64,000 nt of DNA. Source: Leptospira brenneri (GTDB taxonomy: Bacteria; Spirochaetota; Leptospiria; Leptospirales; Leptospiraceae). The stretch is taken from positions 434,001 to 498,000 of the forward strand of contig NZ_NPDQ01000002.1 of NCBI RefSeq assembly GCF_002812125.1, given 5' to 3'. Positions 18,118-28,653 of this stretch are shown one piece after another (position 1 is the stretch's first letter; every line of letters begins with the position of its first letter). The notes below the pieces were generated by a model. The model had not been told where the DNA came from, did not search any database, and saw only the letters and a list, made by a program, of their open reading frames with translations. Position numbers and translations under genes: made by a program.

Positions 18118-19686
18118 TTATTCACCTAAAGAATAGGAATAAATCTTCTCTTTGGTCTCCCTACCTTTTAATTCATATTCACCTTCCGATTGGAGTTTGG
18201 ATCTGATCTCTTCTGGTAAAAGTAGGGAAGTATTTTCTGTGAGGAGGAGGTTTTTCTTTAACCCCTTACAAAGTCCTTCCACTCGTGAAGCAGTATTGAC
18301 CGTATCTCCAATGACCGTAAATTCCATACGATTTGCGGAACCGATATTTCCTACAAGAAGGCTTCCTGTGTGGATTCCAATTCCCATCTTGAGTTCCGTA
18401 AGTCCCTCTGACAAAAATTTTGTATTTAAGGCATCCAGGTTTTTTTGCATCTCTAAGGCCGTTGCAAACGCACGTTCGGCATGGTCATTCATCGGCATGG
18501 GAGTTCCAAATACCGCAAGGATGGCATCCCCAATGAATTTGTTAATAAAGCCACCATGCATTTCGATGGCATTACTCATTTCTTGAAAGTAACGGTTGAG
18601 AATATACAGTACTTCTTCTGGTTTTCTTTTTTCTGAAAGAGTAGTAAAGTCTCTGAGGTCTGAAAACAAAATAGAGGCTTCTACAACTTTGCCACCTAAA
18701 CTATGTTCGTTGGACAAAAGATAGTCCCTAACTCTCGGATCTACGATCCGGCCAAAGGTATCTTTGATTCTTTCTCTTTCGGCAAGCCCTTCTGCCATCT
18801 CATTCACTGCATCCCCAAGTAAACCCAATTCATCAGAACTAAAGATTTTTACCCTTGTATCAAACTTTTGTTCTTTGATGAGTTCTGTGGCTTTTTCGAT
18901 TTGGTTGAGTGGATGTTGTAAACTGGATGCAAACGACATAGCAAAGGCAAATGAGAAAAAGAGCATGATGGCAATGACTTCAAAGAGAACATCATTGTGA
19001 ACGAGGTCGTGGAGGTTTAAAATACTTTGGTTGGTTCGTAGTAAAATTCCAAAGATGAGTAATACAATTGGGAAAAGTGTGGATGCGGCCCAAAAAATAA
19101 ATTGTTTTGTGACGATGGAAAATTGTTTTCCATGGGCGTATTTACCAAGTCCCCCTTCTGGAAATACAGAAGGGATGATAAGAAGTTTGTTTAAGTATGT
19201 TGTTGTGGCATAAGAAAAAGCAAAAGCAAATAATCCCCAAAATGCAAACAAAATGGAAACGGTAATGATACTTTGGTGGGGTGCTTCTGGAAACAGGTTA
19301 TCAATCCGACAAACACTTAAAAAGTTTGAGATTTCCCAACCAATAAATCCTAATAAACTAATAGTGAGTGGTGAATGAACAATCCTGTGACGAGCTCTTT
19401 CTTCAGAGATAAAGTTACAACCTTTGGAAGAAAAAAGAAATTTCGCAATGGGTAGACTGTACACAAACAAAATGAGAGTGATGATGGGAAAAGGAGCCCA
19501 AGTGAAAATACCAAGTGTTATATCTTTTGTGACTTGTGTAGCTTCAAAGAGGCCGAGAAACTTTGTTGGTAAAAAAGCCGAAGCTGTATAGTTCGCAAAA
19601 ATCAATGTGAACAAACAGGCACAAAAAGGAACGATGAAGTAAATTAATAAAAAAGCAATGAACTGTACTTTGCGGCCTGATTTCAT
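18118..19686 (-). CDS. Membrane adenylate/guanylate cyclase with HAMP domain
   Basis: This 522-residue receptor cyclase has about six hydrophobic segments in residues 1-260, a HAMP domain (about 255-310, ending SSDELGLLGDAVNEMAEGLAER), and a class III cyclase domain (about 335-520). The catalytic set is complete: metal Asp in ILFSDLRDFT, second Asp in FIGDAILAVFG with the base-specifying Lys just before it (NKFIGD), and transition-state Asn and Arg in GDTVNTASRVEG. Thr in EFTVIGD at the second specificity position is typical of class IIIb adenylate cyclases, some of which respond to bicarbonate. AAGGAAG precedes the ATG. It follows the MFS transporter by 15 bases, so they form an operon. Confidence 0.92.
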   Translation of the reverse strand: MKSGRKVQFIAFLLIYFIVPFCACLFTLIFANYTASAFLPTKFLGLFEATQVTKDITLGIFTWAPFPIITLILFVYSLPIAKFLFSSKGCNFISEERARHRIVHSPLTISLLGFIGWEISNFLSVCRIDNLFPEAPHQSIITVSILFAFWGLFAFAFSYATTTYLNKLLIIPSVFPEGGLGKYAHGKQFSIVTKQFIFWAASTLFPIVLLIFGILLRTNQSILNLHDLVHNDVLFEVIAIMLFFSFAFAMSFASSLQHPLNQIEKATELIKEQKFDTRVKIFSSDELGLLGDAVNEMAEGLAERERIKDTFGRIVDPRVRDYLLSNEHSLGGKVVEASILFSDLRDFTTLSEKRKPEEVLYILNRYFQEMSNAIEMHGGFINKFIGDAILAVFGTPMPMNDHAERAFATALEMQKNLDALNTKFLSEGLTELKMGIGIHTGSLLVGNIGSANRMEFTVIGDTVNTASRVEGLCKGLKKNLLLTENTSLLLPEEIRSKLQSEGEYELKGRETKEKIYSYSLGE

Positions 19687-19701
19687 ATAAATAATTCTTC
19701 C

Positions 19702-21087
19702 TTATACATTGTTTCTTTTTGTATTCCGTTTCAATAAGATTCTTTGGACTTGGATGTGTTTTTCGTCGGTTAGAGGAAAAAATAAAAAGAGAAGGGAACC
19801 TAAAATAAAAAAGAATCCAACTCCCGGGCCAAAAATCATTGCAAGTCGAAATCCCACTTCAGGGGACTGGACGGTGGCCCCATTTTGAAATCCGATGATA
19901 TCCAGTAAAAAACCTGTGAGAGCAATTCCAAAGGCTTGGGAAAACTTCACTCCCATCTTCCAGATTCCAAAATACAATCCTTCTCTTTTTTCTCCGGTTT
20001 TCAATTCATCGTAATCGACAACATCTGTTAGGAGGGAGTCCATGATGAGAATGGAACCTGCACAAATCCCACCCACAAAGGCAACGATGAGCGGCGGTCT
20101 TAGTTCTCCATAAGGAAAAAGTGGATAGGCGATCACCGTTAGAACCCCTAAACCAAAAACTCCGAAAAAAGCGGGGATCTTTTTTCCAATTCTTTTGGCG
20201 ATCCAAACCCAAAACCCAATCGAAAGGATGAGAACTAGAAAAAAAGGAAGTAGGATATTGATGACAACTAATGATTCTTTGAGCCCCAATCTATACTCGT
20301 AGTAGTAGAGTGCAATGGCTGAGTTGAATGTCCTTCCGATGGCAGCGGTGACGAAGGCAAAGAGTAAAACTAAAAACATTTTGTTTTTTAATACAGAGGC
20401 AAAAGAAGAAAAAAAAGGTAATGCCTCTTTGGGTTTTTCACTTGTATTGTCTTTCCCTCGGGTGACTAAAAAACTGATTACAGAAGAAAGTAAAATTAAG
20501 AAAGATACAATTTCACCGGCAATGATCCGAGAACTGATGATATTGTTTTGGTTTGATTCATCACCTAAAGATTGTAATATGGCTGCCGGTACAATCATTC
20601 CCACTAACATTCCAATATTGCTAAAAAACAACCTCCATCCAAAAATGGATGTCCTTTCATTCCTTTCAAAACTAAGTTCACCACCTAAAGCAATGTGTGG
20701 GACCGAGATGATGGTCATGGCTGTATTTACAAAAAGATATACAGACAAAAGATAGGCGAACTTACCAAACTGAGTGGTAAGGTGAGGAGGGGAAAATAGA
20801 AGTAAAACTGCGATTGATAAGAGAATTCCACCAAGGAGAATGTAGGGTCTACGTCGTCCCCATCTTGAATGGGTGTGGTCAGAAATTCTTCCCATCAAAG
20901 GATCGCTGATTGCGTCCCAAATGACAGAAATGGCAAGGGCAATCCCTGCCAAACTTGAGTTCAATCCTACAATCTCTGTATAGAATTTTAGCAAATAAAT
21001 TTGTGTAAAAAGTTGAACAGCTGTTATGCCAGTTTCTGCAGACCCATATCCCAATTTTATGGGCAGTTTTAATTTGGTTTGGTTCAT
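19702..21087 (-). CDS. MFS transporter, glycoside-pentoside-hexuronide symporter type
   Basis: This 461-residue membrane protein has about twelve hydrophobic helices. The N-terminal segment LGYGSAETGITAVQLFTQIYLLKFYTE and the loop with WDAISDPLMGRISDHTHSRWGRRRPYI are the hallmarks of GPH-family cation:sugar symporters (MelB/XynP-like; DP, GR and RWGRRRP positions). In the C-terminal half, a DSLLTDVVDYDELKTGEKREGLYFG block is also typical. MNQTK at 21087 is the preferred ATG; a TTG at 21099 is in frame. The position between a phosphatase and a cyclase gene says little about substrate, which stays unknown. Confidence 0.88.
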   Translation of the reverse strand: MNQTKLKLPIKLGYGSAETGITAVQLFTQIYLLKFYTEIVGLNSSLAGIALAISVIWDAISDPLMGRISDHTHSRWGRRRPYILLGGILLSIAVLLLFSPPHLTTQFGKFAYLLSVYLFVNTAMTIISVPHIALGGELSFERNERTSIFGWRLFFSNIGMLVGMIVPAAILQSLGDESNQNNIISSRIIAGEIVSFLILLSSVISFLVTRGKDNTSEKPKEALPFFSSFASVLKNKMFLVLLFAFVTAAIGRTFNSAIALYYYEYRLGLKESLVVINILLPFFLVLILSIGFWVWIAKRIGKKIPAFFGVFGLGVLTVIAYPLFPYGELRPPLIVAFVGGICAGSILIMDSLLTDVVDYDELKTGEKREGLYFGIWKMGVKFSQAFGIALTGFLLDIIGFQNGATVQSPEVGFRLAMIFGPGVGFFFILGSLLFLFFPLTDEKHIQVQRILLKRNTKRNNV

Positions 21088-21156
21088 CCCTGGACTCAAG
21101 TATTGGACGGGGGATGGGGTGAGTCTGGGATCAGAAATTTGTATCCTTTTCTCGAC

Positions 21157-22971
21157 TTAAGTTTTGGTTTCAGAGTTTTTTGTTGGTAAATAGCAGATTC
21201 GTATCAAAGAAATATCATCGATGACCTGTCCTAGGGACTCAATTTGTTTGGAGATAGCAAGTAGATTGCCATGAGTGGATTCGACTAGTTTTAAAAACAT
21301 CTGTTCATCGGAATTGATTTCCCATTTGCCGGTTTCATCTAAATGGAGTAAGTCGTCCTTTCCATCGGAACCAATGATGAGAACATCTTCCGATTCGAGT
21401 TGGAATTCTTTTATGTTTTGGATGGGTGTTGCTCCCAAAGTTCCGAGTTTTCTGTAGGAAACATCTGCCTGTAAGTATTCTGCTTTCCCTTCTCTATACA
21501 ATACGATGGGAGGGTGTTCTGCATTTAAAAAATACAACTTACCGGTATCCTCTTCTAAAAGACCCATGGTGAGAGAAACAAGCATAGTGCCATCAAAGGC
21601 TTCAAAGATCATATGCATTTCTTGAAGGCTAGATTTTAGCCAGTCTTCAGGTCTGATTTGTTCGTAGTTAGGATCTGTTTTTGTCCTTTGGACAATTGAT
21701 TGAAAAACAGCCCCAAAAACAAGAGCACCACCAGCACCTTGCATGGACTTACCCATCGCATCAGCATTTACAAAAAGCAAAAACTTTCTTTTTTGTAAAG
21801 TAATCGAATGAGAAATGTTGATATCACCTCCGATGTCATACCTTCTGTCTTTATATTCGAAAACTTTTTTTTGTCGGACTAAGTGATCTACTTCCAGCTG
21901 TTTCGAAGATACATTTTTGACCGCAAGAGGACTGAGTAGCTGATAGGTGAGAAAATAGTCTCCATCTTGTTGGATTTTTAGTTTACTAATGTCTTGTAAG
22001 GATAACTTGAGTTCATTGGTTCTTAAGGTAACCTTTTCTTCCAATCCTTCGTTTAGGTTTTTAATCTCTTCATACATCTCTTTTAGTTTTGAAATCACAG
22101 AGTTGAGGTACAGAGCTTGTTTAGCAAAATCATCGCTCGACTTTGCTGTGACGATTACATCAAAATTACCTTTTGCAAGTTCACCTAAAGATCGACTTGT
22201 TTCGTTTAAACCTTCATTCACGGACTTGGCTACCACGTACGAACAGACAATCAAGGGAACGATAAATATAAATGAAACTGTGACAATTGGAATCATTGGT
22301 TCTTCGACTGCAATTTCTCCCATGGAGAGAGAATAGAGAATATAGGAAAAAATAACAAAGGGAAGGGCCGCCAAACTAAAAAAGGCAACGAGAATTCTTT
22401 TGAAATAATTAAACTTAGGAATGTCTTTTTCTTGCAGTTCTATATTTTTAATTTGTGGTACATCAAATAAACGACGGATACAACTTTCTGAAATAAAATA
22501 ATAAGTCACAAATGAAATTGGCGCGATCATTAGAAACGTAAAAATCGCAGAACGGACAACGGAAGGCATATAAGTCACTAAATGAAAAAATAGTAAACTG
22601 ATTGGGATTACGCCAGATAACCAACGTATTACGATGATGATGGCTTCGAGTAAGGGATATCGAAAAAGAAGTATTTTGACAGACTTGGCATAATCGATTT
22701 CTTCTTGGGACAAAGAAGAAATCCCTGAAGATGGAATGGGTATCCTTTCAATTTTTGCATAGACATATTTAAGAAGGAGGAATCGAACAAAAGTACCCAG
22801 TAGACCAATCCCAGTTGCAAAAAACAAACAAAGGGCAATGAAGATCTGCCAATGTTCTGGTTCCATTTTTTGAGTGATGATGGCATAATACACCGCGAAG
22901 GGAACAGGAACCGTATGGGTAAACGCTTCGAGTTTTAGGGTTAGATCCCAAAAGAGAGTTTCTCGTTTCAC
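21157..22971 (-). CDS. SpoIIE/RsbU-type PP2C serine phosphatase with membrane and HAMP domains
   Basis: This 604-residue signalling protein begins at GTG. It has about six hydrophobic segments in residues 10-245 and a HAMP-like linker (about 240-295, VAKSVNEGLNETSRSLGELAKG). A coiled coil (NEGLEEKVTLRTNELKLSLQ) leads into a PPM/SpoIIE phosphatase domain (about 340-595). Metal/phosphate residues are visible in DIGGDINISHS, FVNADAMGKSMQGAGGALVFG and IIGSDGKDDLLH. Such proteins usually dephosphorylate anti-sigma-factor antagonists, but no partner gene is adjacent. It is followed 70 bases later by the transporter/cyclase operon. Confidence 0.9.
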   Translation of the reverse strand: MKRETLFWDLTLKLEAFTHTVPVPFAVYYAIITQKMEPEHWQIFIALCLFFATGIGLLGTFVRFLLLKYVYAKIERIPIPSSGISSLSQEEIDYAKSVKILLFRYPLLEAIIIVIRWLSGVIPISLLFFHLVTYMPSVVRSAIFTFLMIAPISFVTYYFISESCIRRLFDVPQIKNIELQEKDIPKFNYFKRILVAFFSLAALPFVIFSYILYSLSMGEIAVEEPMIPIVTVSFIFIVPLIVCSYVVAKSVNEGLNETSRSLGELAKGNFDVIVTAKSSDDFAKQALYLNSVISKLKEMYEEIKNLNEGLEEKVTLRTNELKLSLQDISKLKIQQDGDYFLTYQLLSPLAVKNVSSKQLEVDHLVRQKKVFEYKDRRYDIGGDINISHSITLQKRKFLLFVNADAMGKSMQGAGGALVFGAVFQSIVQRTKTDPNYEQIRPEDWLKSSLQEMHMIFEAFDGTMLVSLTMGLLEEDTGKLYFLNAEHPPIVLYREGKAEYLQADVSYRKLGTLGATPIQNIKEFQLESEDVLIIGSDGKDDLLHLDETGKWEINSDEQMFLKLVESTHGNLLAISKQIESLGQVIDDISLIRICYLPTKNSETKT

Positions 22972-23168
22972 GTTTTTGCCTGATCCATCGAATATAGGTT
23001 TCTCAAATTCTGGGTCTTGAATCCCGAGAGAACTTATGACAAAACGAATACAATGTCAAGCCAAGTCCCACTTCTTTGAGAGAATTCTAAATTATGACTT
23101 TTGGTCTTTGGTTGGAAATATTCTAATTTGTTCTTGGATGATTCTAGGTTTCGTGTGATAACGAAAGA

Positions 23169-24857
23169 ATGCGCAAGAATCTGCCCGTTACAGACAAAGA
23201 AATCGAATTTTCGGAAGAGACAACGATCACTTCAAAAACGGATCTAAAGGGAATCATCACTTATGTGAATGAAGATTTTATGCGAATCAGTGGATACTCA
23301 GAAGAGGAACTGGTAGGGGAACCACATAATCTCATCCGTCATCCCGATATGCCTAAGCTTGCCTTCCAAGATTTATGGGATACCATCAAGGCCGAAAACT
23401 CTTGGGTGGGTGTTGTCAAAAACCGCGCTAAATCGGGAGATTATTATTGGGTCGATGCGAATGTGTCTCCCATCTATGAAGATGGAAAACATGTGGGTTA
23501 TATGTCGGTGCGAACCAAAGCAACAAGAAACCAGATTCGTAATGCAGAAGAATTATATAATACAATCAACTCTGGAAAATATAAACCAAAGAAAAATGGT
23601 TTATTGACTAAGTTATCGACTCGGATGATTTTCATTACACAAACGATTGTTAGTGGAATTTTGTTAGTTTTGTTTTCAAAAGATTCAAATCCAAGTTTTT
23701 CTTTTTTTTCAAGTCCTTTGTTTTATGGAATGGGTTTTGGATTATTTTTCATTTTGTCTGCAATCGGGTATTGGAAGATTACTACTAATTCCAATGCTTA
23801 CAATCACGCAAAAAGATATCTCGAAAATTTAATTCGGGGAAAACTTAAGTTTGATGTAGATTTGGAAAAAGTAGGAGAGTGTGCAGATCTTCTTATTTTG
23901 ATCCGAAAAACTCAGGTAGAATTTCGTGGGATGATCTCTCAACTAATCGGAAATGCTGAAATTGTAAAATCACAGATTGGAGGCCTTACTTATGCAGTGG
24001 AACATATCCATAAAGCATTTCAAGAACTCTCCAATGCCATGTTTACGTTAGCAGATTCTAGTAATGTGACTCGTGAAAGTTCGGAAAACATCTTTCATCA
24101 AATGGATTCACTGAACCATCTCATTACAAATATACGATCGGAATCCAATACAGTACAACTCGAATCCACAGAAGCGTATCAGTTTTCTCTGATAGGGAAA
24201 GATCGCTCTGACAAAGCAATTGCGCAGTTTCTAAAGGCCAAAAATCAAATTTTTAAAACTTCGGAGACCATCAAAGAATTGGGAGAAAAAACCAAGGCCA
24301 TCCGAAAAATTACTGAAACGATTGCAGCTATTTCAGAAAAGACCAACTTACTTTCCTTAAATGCATCCATTGAATCTGCAAGAGCAGGAGAGGCTGGAAA
24401 AGGTTTTGCAGTGGTTGCAGGAGAAGTGGGAAAACTTGCAGAACAATCAAATAAATCCGTGAAAGAAATTTCAAGTTTTATCGCCGAACTGACAACGAAG
24501 ATTCTGCAAACAGTGACTGATATCCAAGATGGACTTACAGAAGTGGAAACTGGTTCTTTGGAATTTGAAACCGTTCAAGTAGAAATGGATAAAATTTTAA
24601 AGAATGCAGAAGAAACCAAAGTGAGCGCTGAAAAAATTCATGGGTCTACAGAGGGAACGGAATCGATGTCCGGGAGTGTTCTAGGGAATATAGAAAAGAT
24701 CCAAACTCAACTGGTCCATACTTCTTCGATTGTGGAAGAGTTGTCCGCTGCTGCAAACGAACAAAAACAAACGATTGCTGCGATTGAAGGATCCATCGCC
24801 AATTTGGCACAAGTGGCGGACAGATTGGATTCTGTTGCCATTCGATTTCAGTTTTAA
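23169..24857 (+). CDS. Aer-like chemoreceptor: PAS plus methyl-accepting domain
   Basis: This 562-residue chemoreceptor has an N-terminal cytoplasmic PAS domain (residues about 15-120: [43 protein letters not shown]), the layout of Aer and other redox or energy sensors. A pair of hydrophobic helices (about 150-205) forms a membrane hairpin, then a linker leads to a methyl-accepting signalling domain (about 310-560) with the hairpin-tip block [35 protein letters not shown] split around the tip. There is no large periplasmic domain, so sensing is probably intracellular. It is divergent from the phosphatase gene over a 197-base spacer. Whether PAS binds FAD or haem is not visible. Confidence 0.92.
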   Translation: MRKNLPVTDKEIEFSEETTITSKTDLKGIITYVNEDFMRISGYSEEELVGEPHNLIRHPDMPKLAFQDLWDTIKAENSWVGVVKNRAKSGDYYWVDANVSPIYEDGKHVGYMSVRTKATRNQIRNAEELYNTINSGKYKPKKNGLLTKLSTRMIFITQTIVSGILLVLFSKDSNPSFSFFSSPLFYGMGFGLFFILSAIGYWKITTNSNAYNHAKRYLENLIRGKLKFDVDLEKVGECADLLILIRKTQVEFRGMISQLIGNAEIVKSQIGGLTYAVEHIHKAFQELSNAMFTLADSSNVTRESSENIFHQMDSLNHLITNIRSESNTVQLESTEAYQFSLIGKDRSDKAIAQFLKAKNQIFKTSETIKELGEKTKAIRKITETIAAISEKTNLLSLNASIESARAGEAGKGFAVVAGEVGKLAEQSNKSVKEISSFIAELTTKILQTVTDIQDGLTEVETGSLEFETVQVEMDKILKNAEETKVSAEKIHGSTEGTESMSGSVLGNIEKIQTQLVHTSSIVEELSAAANEQKQTIAAIEGSIANLAQVADRLDSVAIRFQF

Positions 24858-24950
24858 AGATTAAGGAAGAAGAATGGAAAGAAAGTCCCTGTCTATTGTT
24901 TGCGGAATCGTGAATGGATTCAGAAAAGGATTTGTAACTTAAGAACCAAT

Positions 24951-24982
24951 AAAAAAACCCAAGGAGAGATTCCTTAGGTTTT
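24951..24982 (-). terminator. Bidirectional terminator, mainly minus strand
   Basis: AAACC-AAGGA (24955-24965, one mismatch) pairs with TCCTT-GGTTT (24971-24981). On the minus strand the stem is followed by seven T's. It lies just past the stop of the membrane protein gene (25017) and between convergent genes, so it can end the beta-oxidation operon and perhaps the chemoreceptor transcript. Confidence 0.75.
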
Positions 24983-25016
24983 CTGTGGTCAGGATGATCG
25001 ATCGGCTCGGAAATGC

Positions 25017-25454
25017 TTAGTCTTCTGAATTCCAACCTATTGAATAGATCACTGCTGTGACTGTTGTAAAGATCGCGTAATACGCTACCCAAACCCAAAC
25101 AAGGACAGTCGGAGCAAAGTTTGTAAGAGAAAGTGTCCATAACATAGGTGAGACAAATCCGATCACGGAAACTAAAATTCCTAAAAGAAACCCACCAACA
25201 AGACCTTGGGGTAAAGATTCTTTCGTTAAACTGTATAACAAACCGAAGGAAAGAGTAAATACTAAGTCACTGAACACAGGACCAAGCCAGAAAACATCTG
25301 TTATGGGAATGAAAAGGTTTCTCAAGTTTGGATCAAAGTAGAACTTTGAAAAAAACAACATCCTGAGGGGGATGGAAACTGCTTCCCAAAATGAAAAGGC
25401 CAGAAGGAACCGGACTAAAATCCGATTCCATTTTTCTGTATTCAGCGAACTCAA
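25017..25454 (-). CDS. Small polytopic membrane protein in beta-oxidation operon
   Basis: This 145-residue protein has four hydrophobic segments (about 12-35, 48-75, 84-108, 116-140). It begins most plausibly at TTG 25454: AGGGAAG sits six to seven bases before it, and the frame starts three bases after the thiolase stop. N-terminal residues MSSLNTEKWNRILVRFLLAF have the polar start of an in-to-out first helix. No family is recognised. It is the last gene of the hydroxyacyl-CoA dehydrogenase/thiolase operon, followed by a strong terminator. Confidence 0.75.
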   Translation of the reverse strand: MSSLNTEKWNRILVRFLLAFSFWEAVSIPLRMLFFSKFYFDPNLRNLFIPITDVFWLGPVFSDLVFTLSFGLLYSLTKESLPQGLVGGFLLGILVSVIGFVSPMLWTLSLTNFAPTVLVWVWVAYYAIFTTVTAVIYSIGWNSED

Positions 25455-25457
25455 AAT

Positions 25458-26723
25458 CTACTTCCCTAAGATGAACACGAAGTTCGTAGTCGCAGATCCA
25501 CCGATGTTAAGCATAAGGCCATTTTTAGCACCTTTTACTTGGTAATCACCAGCTGTGTTTGTGACTTGTTTGTAGAGGTCGAGCATCATACGAACTCCAG
25601 AAGCACCTACTGGGTGACCCACACCGATCAGTCCACCGGATGGATTGATTGGTTTTTTGCCACCAAAGTCAATGGTTCCTTCTTCGATTGCGATATGTTC
25701 TTTTCCTGGTTCAGAAATTCCAAACGCAGAAATCGCAGCATATTCAGAAGAAGTGAAACAGTCATGTGTTTCAAACACATCAATGTTTTTTACATCTAAG
25801 TCAGCACGTTTGTAAGCATCTTTCACTGTTTGGCGAGTCCATGGAAGGATGTATTTGTCCCCAACGGATTCGTTCTTTTTTGCTTCGAAAGTGATAGGAG
25901 CCACTCGGTGTCCCCAACCTTTTACTCGAGGAATATCGTCAACTTTACGGCCAGTTTTCTTCGCGTATTCTTTTGTGTAATCTTTGGAAGCAAGGATAGT
26001 GACAGCAGCACCGTCTGTTACTTGAGAACAGTCAGTGATACAAAGTCTTCCACCCACAGCCATATTGTTGTCACCACCACGAGCCATAGCATGTTCTTTG
26101 TTCATGAACCATGTACGAGTTTGCGCTTTTGGGTTACGTTTTGCGTTTGCGTAGTTGATACGAGAAATTTCAGCAAGAGCATCCATAAAACGTTCTTCTT
26201 TGAGTTCGTAACGTTCGAGGATCACATCTGCTAGTTTTCCGAAAAGTTTAGGGAAAGGAAATTGAACACCTTTTGCTTCTTTGTCGTAGTAAGCAGCTGT
26301 TCCAAGAAAGTCACCACCTACAGAAGAAGAAACTGTTTTCATCACTTCTACACCAAGAACGATCGCTAAATCGTAATCTTCGGCACGGATATGTGTGATG
26401 GCAGCGTCAAGGGCAACGGAACCAGAAGCACAAGCTGCTTCGTAACGAGCACCAGGAACTCCAAAAAGAGCAGGGTTTACTTCTGTAAGGAAAGCGCCCA
26501 AGTGACCTTGGTTGGCATACTGTTCTGCATCGAAGTTACCAACAAAAACAGCCACTCGGTTTTCTTTGTTCAATCGTTTGATTTCATCATAACTGATGCC
26601 AACTTTTTCAAGAGCATCATCTAAAACTTCACGCATCATGGACATGAAGGTTTTTCCTTCTTTGGTCCAGTTTCTTTGGAAGTCGGTTTGTTCTCCGCCT
26701 AATACGAATACTTTTTCACTCAT
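25458..26723 (-). CDS. Acetyl-CoA acetyltransferase / thiolase-family protein
   Basis: This thiolase-superfamily enzyme of 421 residues presumably cleaves 3-ketoacyl-CoA at the end of beta-oxidation. The nucleophile is in [15 protein letters not shown] at about residue 88. The histidine motif is [17 protein letters not shown], near residue 370. The last block, [15 protein letters not shown], has no second cysteine, as in SCP2-type thiolases. AGGAG precedes the ATG. It lies 13 bases after the 3-hydroxyacyl-CoA dehydrogenase gene, so the two steps before and at thiolysis are encoded together. A biosynthetic or sterol-carrier role cannot be excluded. Confidence 0.9.
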   Translation of the reverse strand: MSEKVFVLGGEQTDFQRNWTKEGKTFMSMMREVLDDALEKVGISYDEIKRLNKENRVAVFVGNFDAEQYANQGHLGAFLTEVNPALFGVPGARYEAACASGSVALDAAITHIRAEDYDLAIVLGVEVMKTVSSSVGGDFLGTAAYYDKEAKGVQFPFPKLFGKLADVILERYELKEERFMDALAEISRINYANAKRNPKAQTRTWFMNKEHAMARGGDNNMAVGGRLCITDCSQVTDGAAVTILASKDYTKEYAKKTGRKVDDIPRVKGWGHRVAPITFEAKKNESVGDKYILPWTRQTVKDAYKRADLDVKNIDVFETHDCFTSSEYAAISAFGISEPGKEHIAIEEGTIDFGGKKPINPSGGLIGVGHPVGASGVRMMLDLYKQVTNTAGDYQVKGAKNGLMLNIGGSATTNFVFILGK

Positions 26724-26736
26724 ATGATACTCCTAA

Positions 26737-28047
26737 TTAACCTTTGAAGAGAGACCTTGCATCAAGTTTGTCGCCAAGTTCGTAGAACTTTTTGCCTTCT
26801 TTTGCATCTTTTAAAAGTTTTGGAACTGGTATTTTAGACGCTTCCATTAACTTAATTGTTTCTTTTGGTCCACCAAGGAAATCAACGAAAGCAGAAGCAG
26901 GAACCCAGTTAAAACCGAAACCCATAGCGCCATCAGTGTTTTCTTTAGTATCAACCACTTCTCCCACGAGAGAGAGCGAGTAACTAATGTAACGTGAAAT
27001 GAAATAACGAGCAATGTCAGCTTCAACGCCACTTGCTTTTTTTACTACATCCATCGCACCTTTGTAGTCGGAGTCTTTGATTTTTTGGCGAGCTTCTTTG
27101 ATAAAAGGAATATCAAATTTTGGATACGGATCGTACTCACCCGTTTTGATATTGTAAACAAACTTCTCACGTTTTCCGTCAGCGTGTTTCACAACTTTAG
27201 TAAGACCACCACCAGATTTCATACCGAGTTTACCAGCATCGATTAACTTTTGGAAGTAACCAGGTAGTTTGAAAGTTTCGTGAGCTTCGTCTTTTGTATT
27301 GTCGTAGATATTGTCTACGATGGCTTTGTGAACATCAAGTCCCACGAAGTCAGCAGTGGCGAGTGGTCCCATAGCGCGACCAGTGTAACCAGACATGATT
27401 TCGTCGAGGAGGGCAATCCCACCTTTGTCAGCATATTTTTCTGCAAAGTGTGCTACTTCGTTCATTAACTGAAATCCAATGCGGTTTCCAGCAAAAGCAG
27501 GAGTGTCATTTGTATAAACAACAGCACGGCCTAGAACTTTGTCTAGGTATTCACCTAACGCTTGTGTGACTTTTTTATCATTTCCGGAGTGAGTTACGAG
27601 TTCACAAAGGATCATTTTATAAGGAGGGTTAAAAAAATGCGTTCCGTAGTAATGTTTTTGACCATCTTCATCGTAAGCTTTTGCCAAACGACCGATGGAA
27701 AGTCCAGAAGACACAGTGGATACGATGGTTCCGGGGCGACGTGCTTTTGCAATACGAGTATTGATCGGTTCTTTGACTTCGTAACTTTCCGCCACGAGTT
27801 CGAATACCCAATCTGACTCTGCGACAGCTTTTTCCAGATCCGCATCGTAGGAACCGGGGATCATTCTTGCGCGGATTGTATCCGTTTTTACGGATGCGAC
27901 AGCGGCTTCGATACCCTGTTTTGCTTTTTCAACATCTCTAGCGAGCATATAGACTTTAGCACCACCGAAGGCAGCAATGACGCCCGCACTTCCAGAACCC
28001 ATGGCTCCGTTGGCACCTAAAATCGTGACAGTTTTGATTTCTCTCAT
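26737..28047 (-). CDS. 3-hydroxyacyl-CoA dehydrogenase
   Basis: This 436-residue enzyme oxidises 3-hydroxyacyl-CoA with NAD. The Rossmann start is [22 protein letters not shown] (GxGxxG variant). The catalytic histidine lies in [17 protein letters not shown], and the C-terminal 3HCDH domain carries [18 protein letters not shown] and [12 protein letters not shown]. It is a stand-alone protein without an N-terminal enoyl-CoA hydratase domain, so hydration must be done elsewhere. It heads an operon with a thiolase and a small membrane protein. GGAA a few bases before the ATG serves as ribosome-binding site. Confidence 0.92.
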   Translation of the reverse strand: MREIKTVTILGANGAMGSGSAGVIAAFGGAKVYMLARDVEKAKQGIEAAVASVKTDTIRARMIPGSYDADLEKAVAESDWVFELVAESYEVKEPINTRIAKARRPGTIVSTVSSGLSIGRLAKAYDEDGQKHYYGTHFFNPPYKMILCELVTHSGNDKKVTQALGEYLDKVLGRAVVYTNDTPAFAGNRIGFQLMNEVAHFAEKYADKGGIALLDEIMSGYTGRAMGPLATADFVGLDVHKAIVDNIYDNTKDEAHETFKLPGYFQKLIDAGKLGMKSGGGLTKVVKHADGKREKFVYNIKTGEYDPYPKFDIPFIKEARQKIKDSDYKGAMDVVKKASGVEADIARYFISRYISYSLSLVGEVVDTKENTDGAMGFGFNWVPASAFVDFLGGPKETIKLMEASKIPVPKLLKDAKEGKKFYELGDKLDARSLFKG

Positions 28048-28140
28048 GAAGGAATTTCCGAATCTAAGTTTTTACTTACCTTTGTAGAAATGCGAGGTAC
28101 CCCGAAAATCGTTTTTTTTTGTCAGATTTGTTACAAAAGA

Positions 28141-28206
28141 GGGTCGGAGGGGGTTGGGGTGTGGGTACAATCTCCCCGCCCTGAATGAGGGAGGGGAACT
28201 AGACCC
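28141..28206. repeat. Branched inverted-repeat module 1
   Basis: GGGTC (28141-28145) can pair with GACCC (28202-28206), enclosing an inner hairpin CCCCgCCCT / AGGGaGGGG (28174-28182 with 28188-28196). G-rich runs (GGGGG, GGGG, GGG) lie between. It is either a structured RNA or a repeat-element remnant; no copy exists elsewhere in the window. Confidence 0.4.
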
Positions 28207-28312
28207 GCCACCCAATGGTTCTCCTTTATCATGACCTGCTTTCTACGGCACGCCACTTCCCAAAATCCCCGATTTTAATTTCGATAAGTTCATAGTTTAT
28301 GCTTTGGGCACC

Positions 28313-28389
28313 CGGGCGGGCTCTCTTCGGGGTTCGCGTTCGCTCCCGTCTTCAGAGGCTTACCGCCTCTTTCGACCAAGCCCTCCGGA
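28313..28389. repeat. Branched inverted-repeat module 2
   Basis: An outer stem of GG(c)GGGCT near 28315-28322 pairs with AGCCC(t)CC at 28379-28386. It encloses a GGGG...CCCG hairpin (about 28329-28347) and a perfect AGAGGC-ttacc-GCCTCT hairpin (28354-28370), so a three-way junction can form. The sequence is far more GC-rich than its neighbours. It may be an intergenic repeat or an ncRNA; I cannot name a family. Confidence 0.45.
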
Positions 28390-28653
28390 TCCTGGTGCGG
28401 GATTGGGTCGGATTCAGTGAGAAATCTTTTTGTTGATTGAGTGTGCTGTTTTTTTAGTAAAAACGATGGAGTTCAAAAATTTAAACTATTTGGGAAAAAA
28501 GAAAAACGGATACAGACCCACGAATGGGAAAGTTTATATACTACAAAAATTTAGTATTTTAGAATTCATTAAAACATTAATTTTTTTAAGTTAAAATTTA
28601 GTATACTTCGAAAAATGTTTGACCTAACGAATGTTTAATTTTTAATTTTGTCC

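Larger units (their letters stand above)
28048..28653. other. 600-base intergenic stretch, GC-rich with inverted repeats, then AT-rich
   Basis: No convincing gene is seen. The left half (about 28090-28420) is much richer in G and C than its surroundings and carries the two branched inverted-repeat modules listed separately. The right half (28440-28650) is AT-rich and contains the 12-base direct repeat AAAATTTAGTAT at 28546-28557 and 28593-28604, close to the probable promoter of the lipoprotein gene that follows. Confidence 0.6.

Noticed and set aside
18075..18125. Upstream extension of the Ser-rich lipoprotein overlapping the cyclase
   Set aside because: The internal ATG at 18074 begins a proper signal peptide; the extension would put polar residues ahead of it.
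24646..25140. Minus-strand frame across the end of the chemoreceptor and the membrane protein
   Set aside because: It overlaps two well supported genes and the terminator and shows no family resemblance.
28141..28390. GC-rich region as tRNA or rRNA fragment
   Set aside because: No cloverleaf with anticodon and CCA-like end, and no recognisable rRNA segment; only branched inverted repeats.
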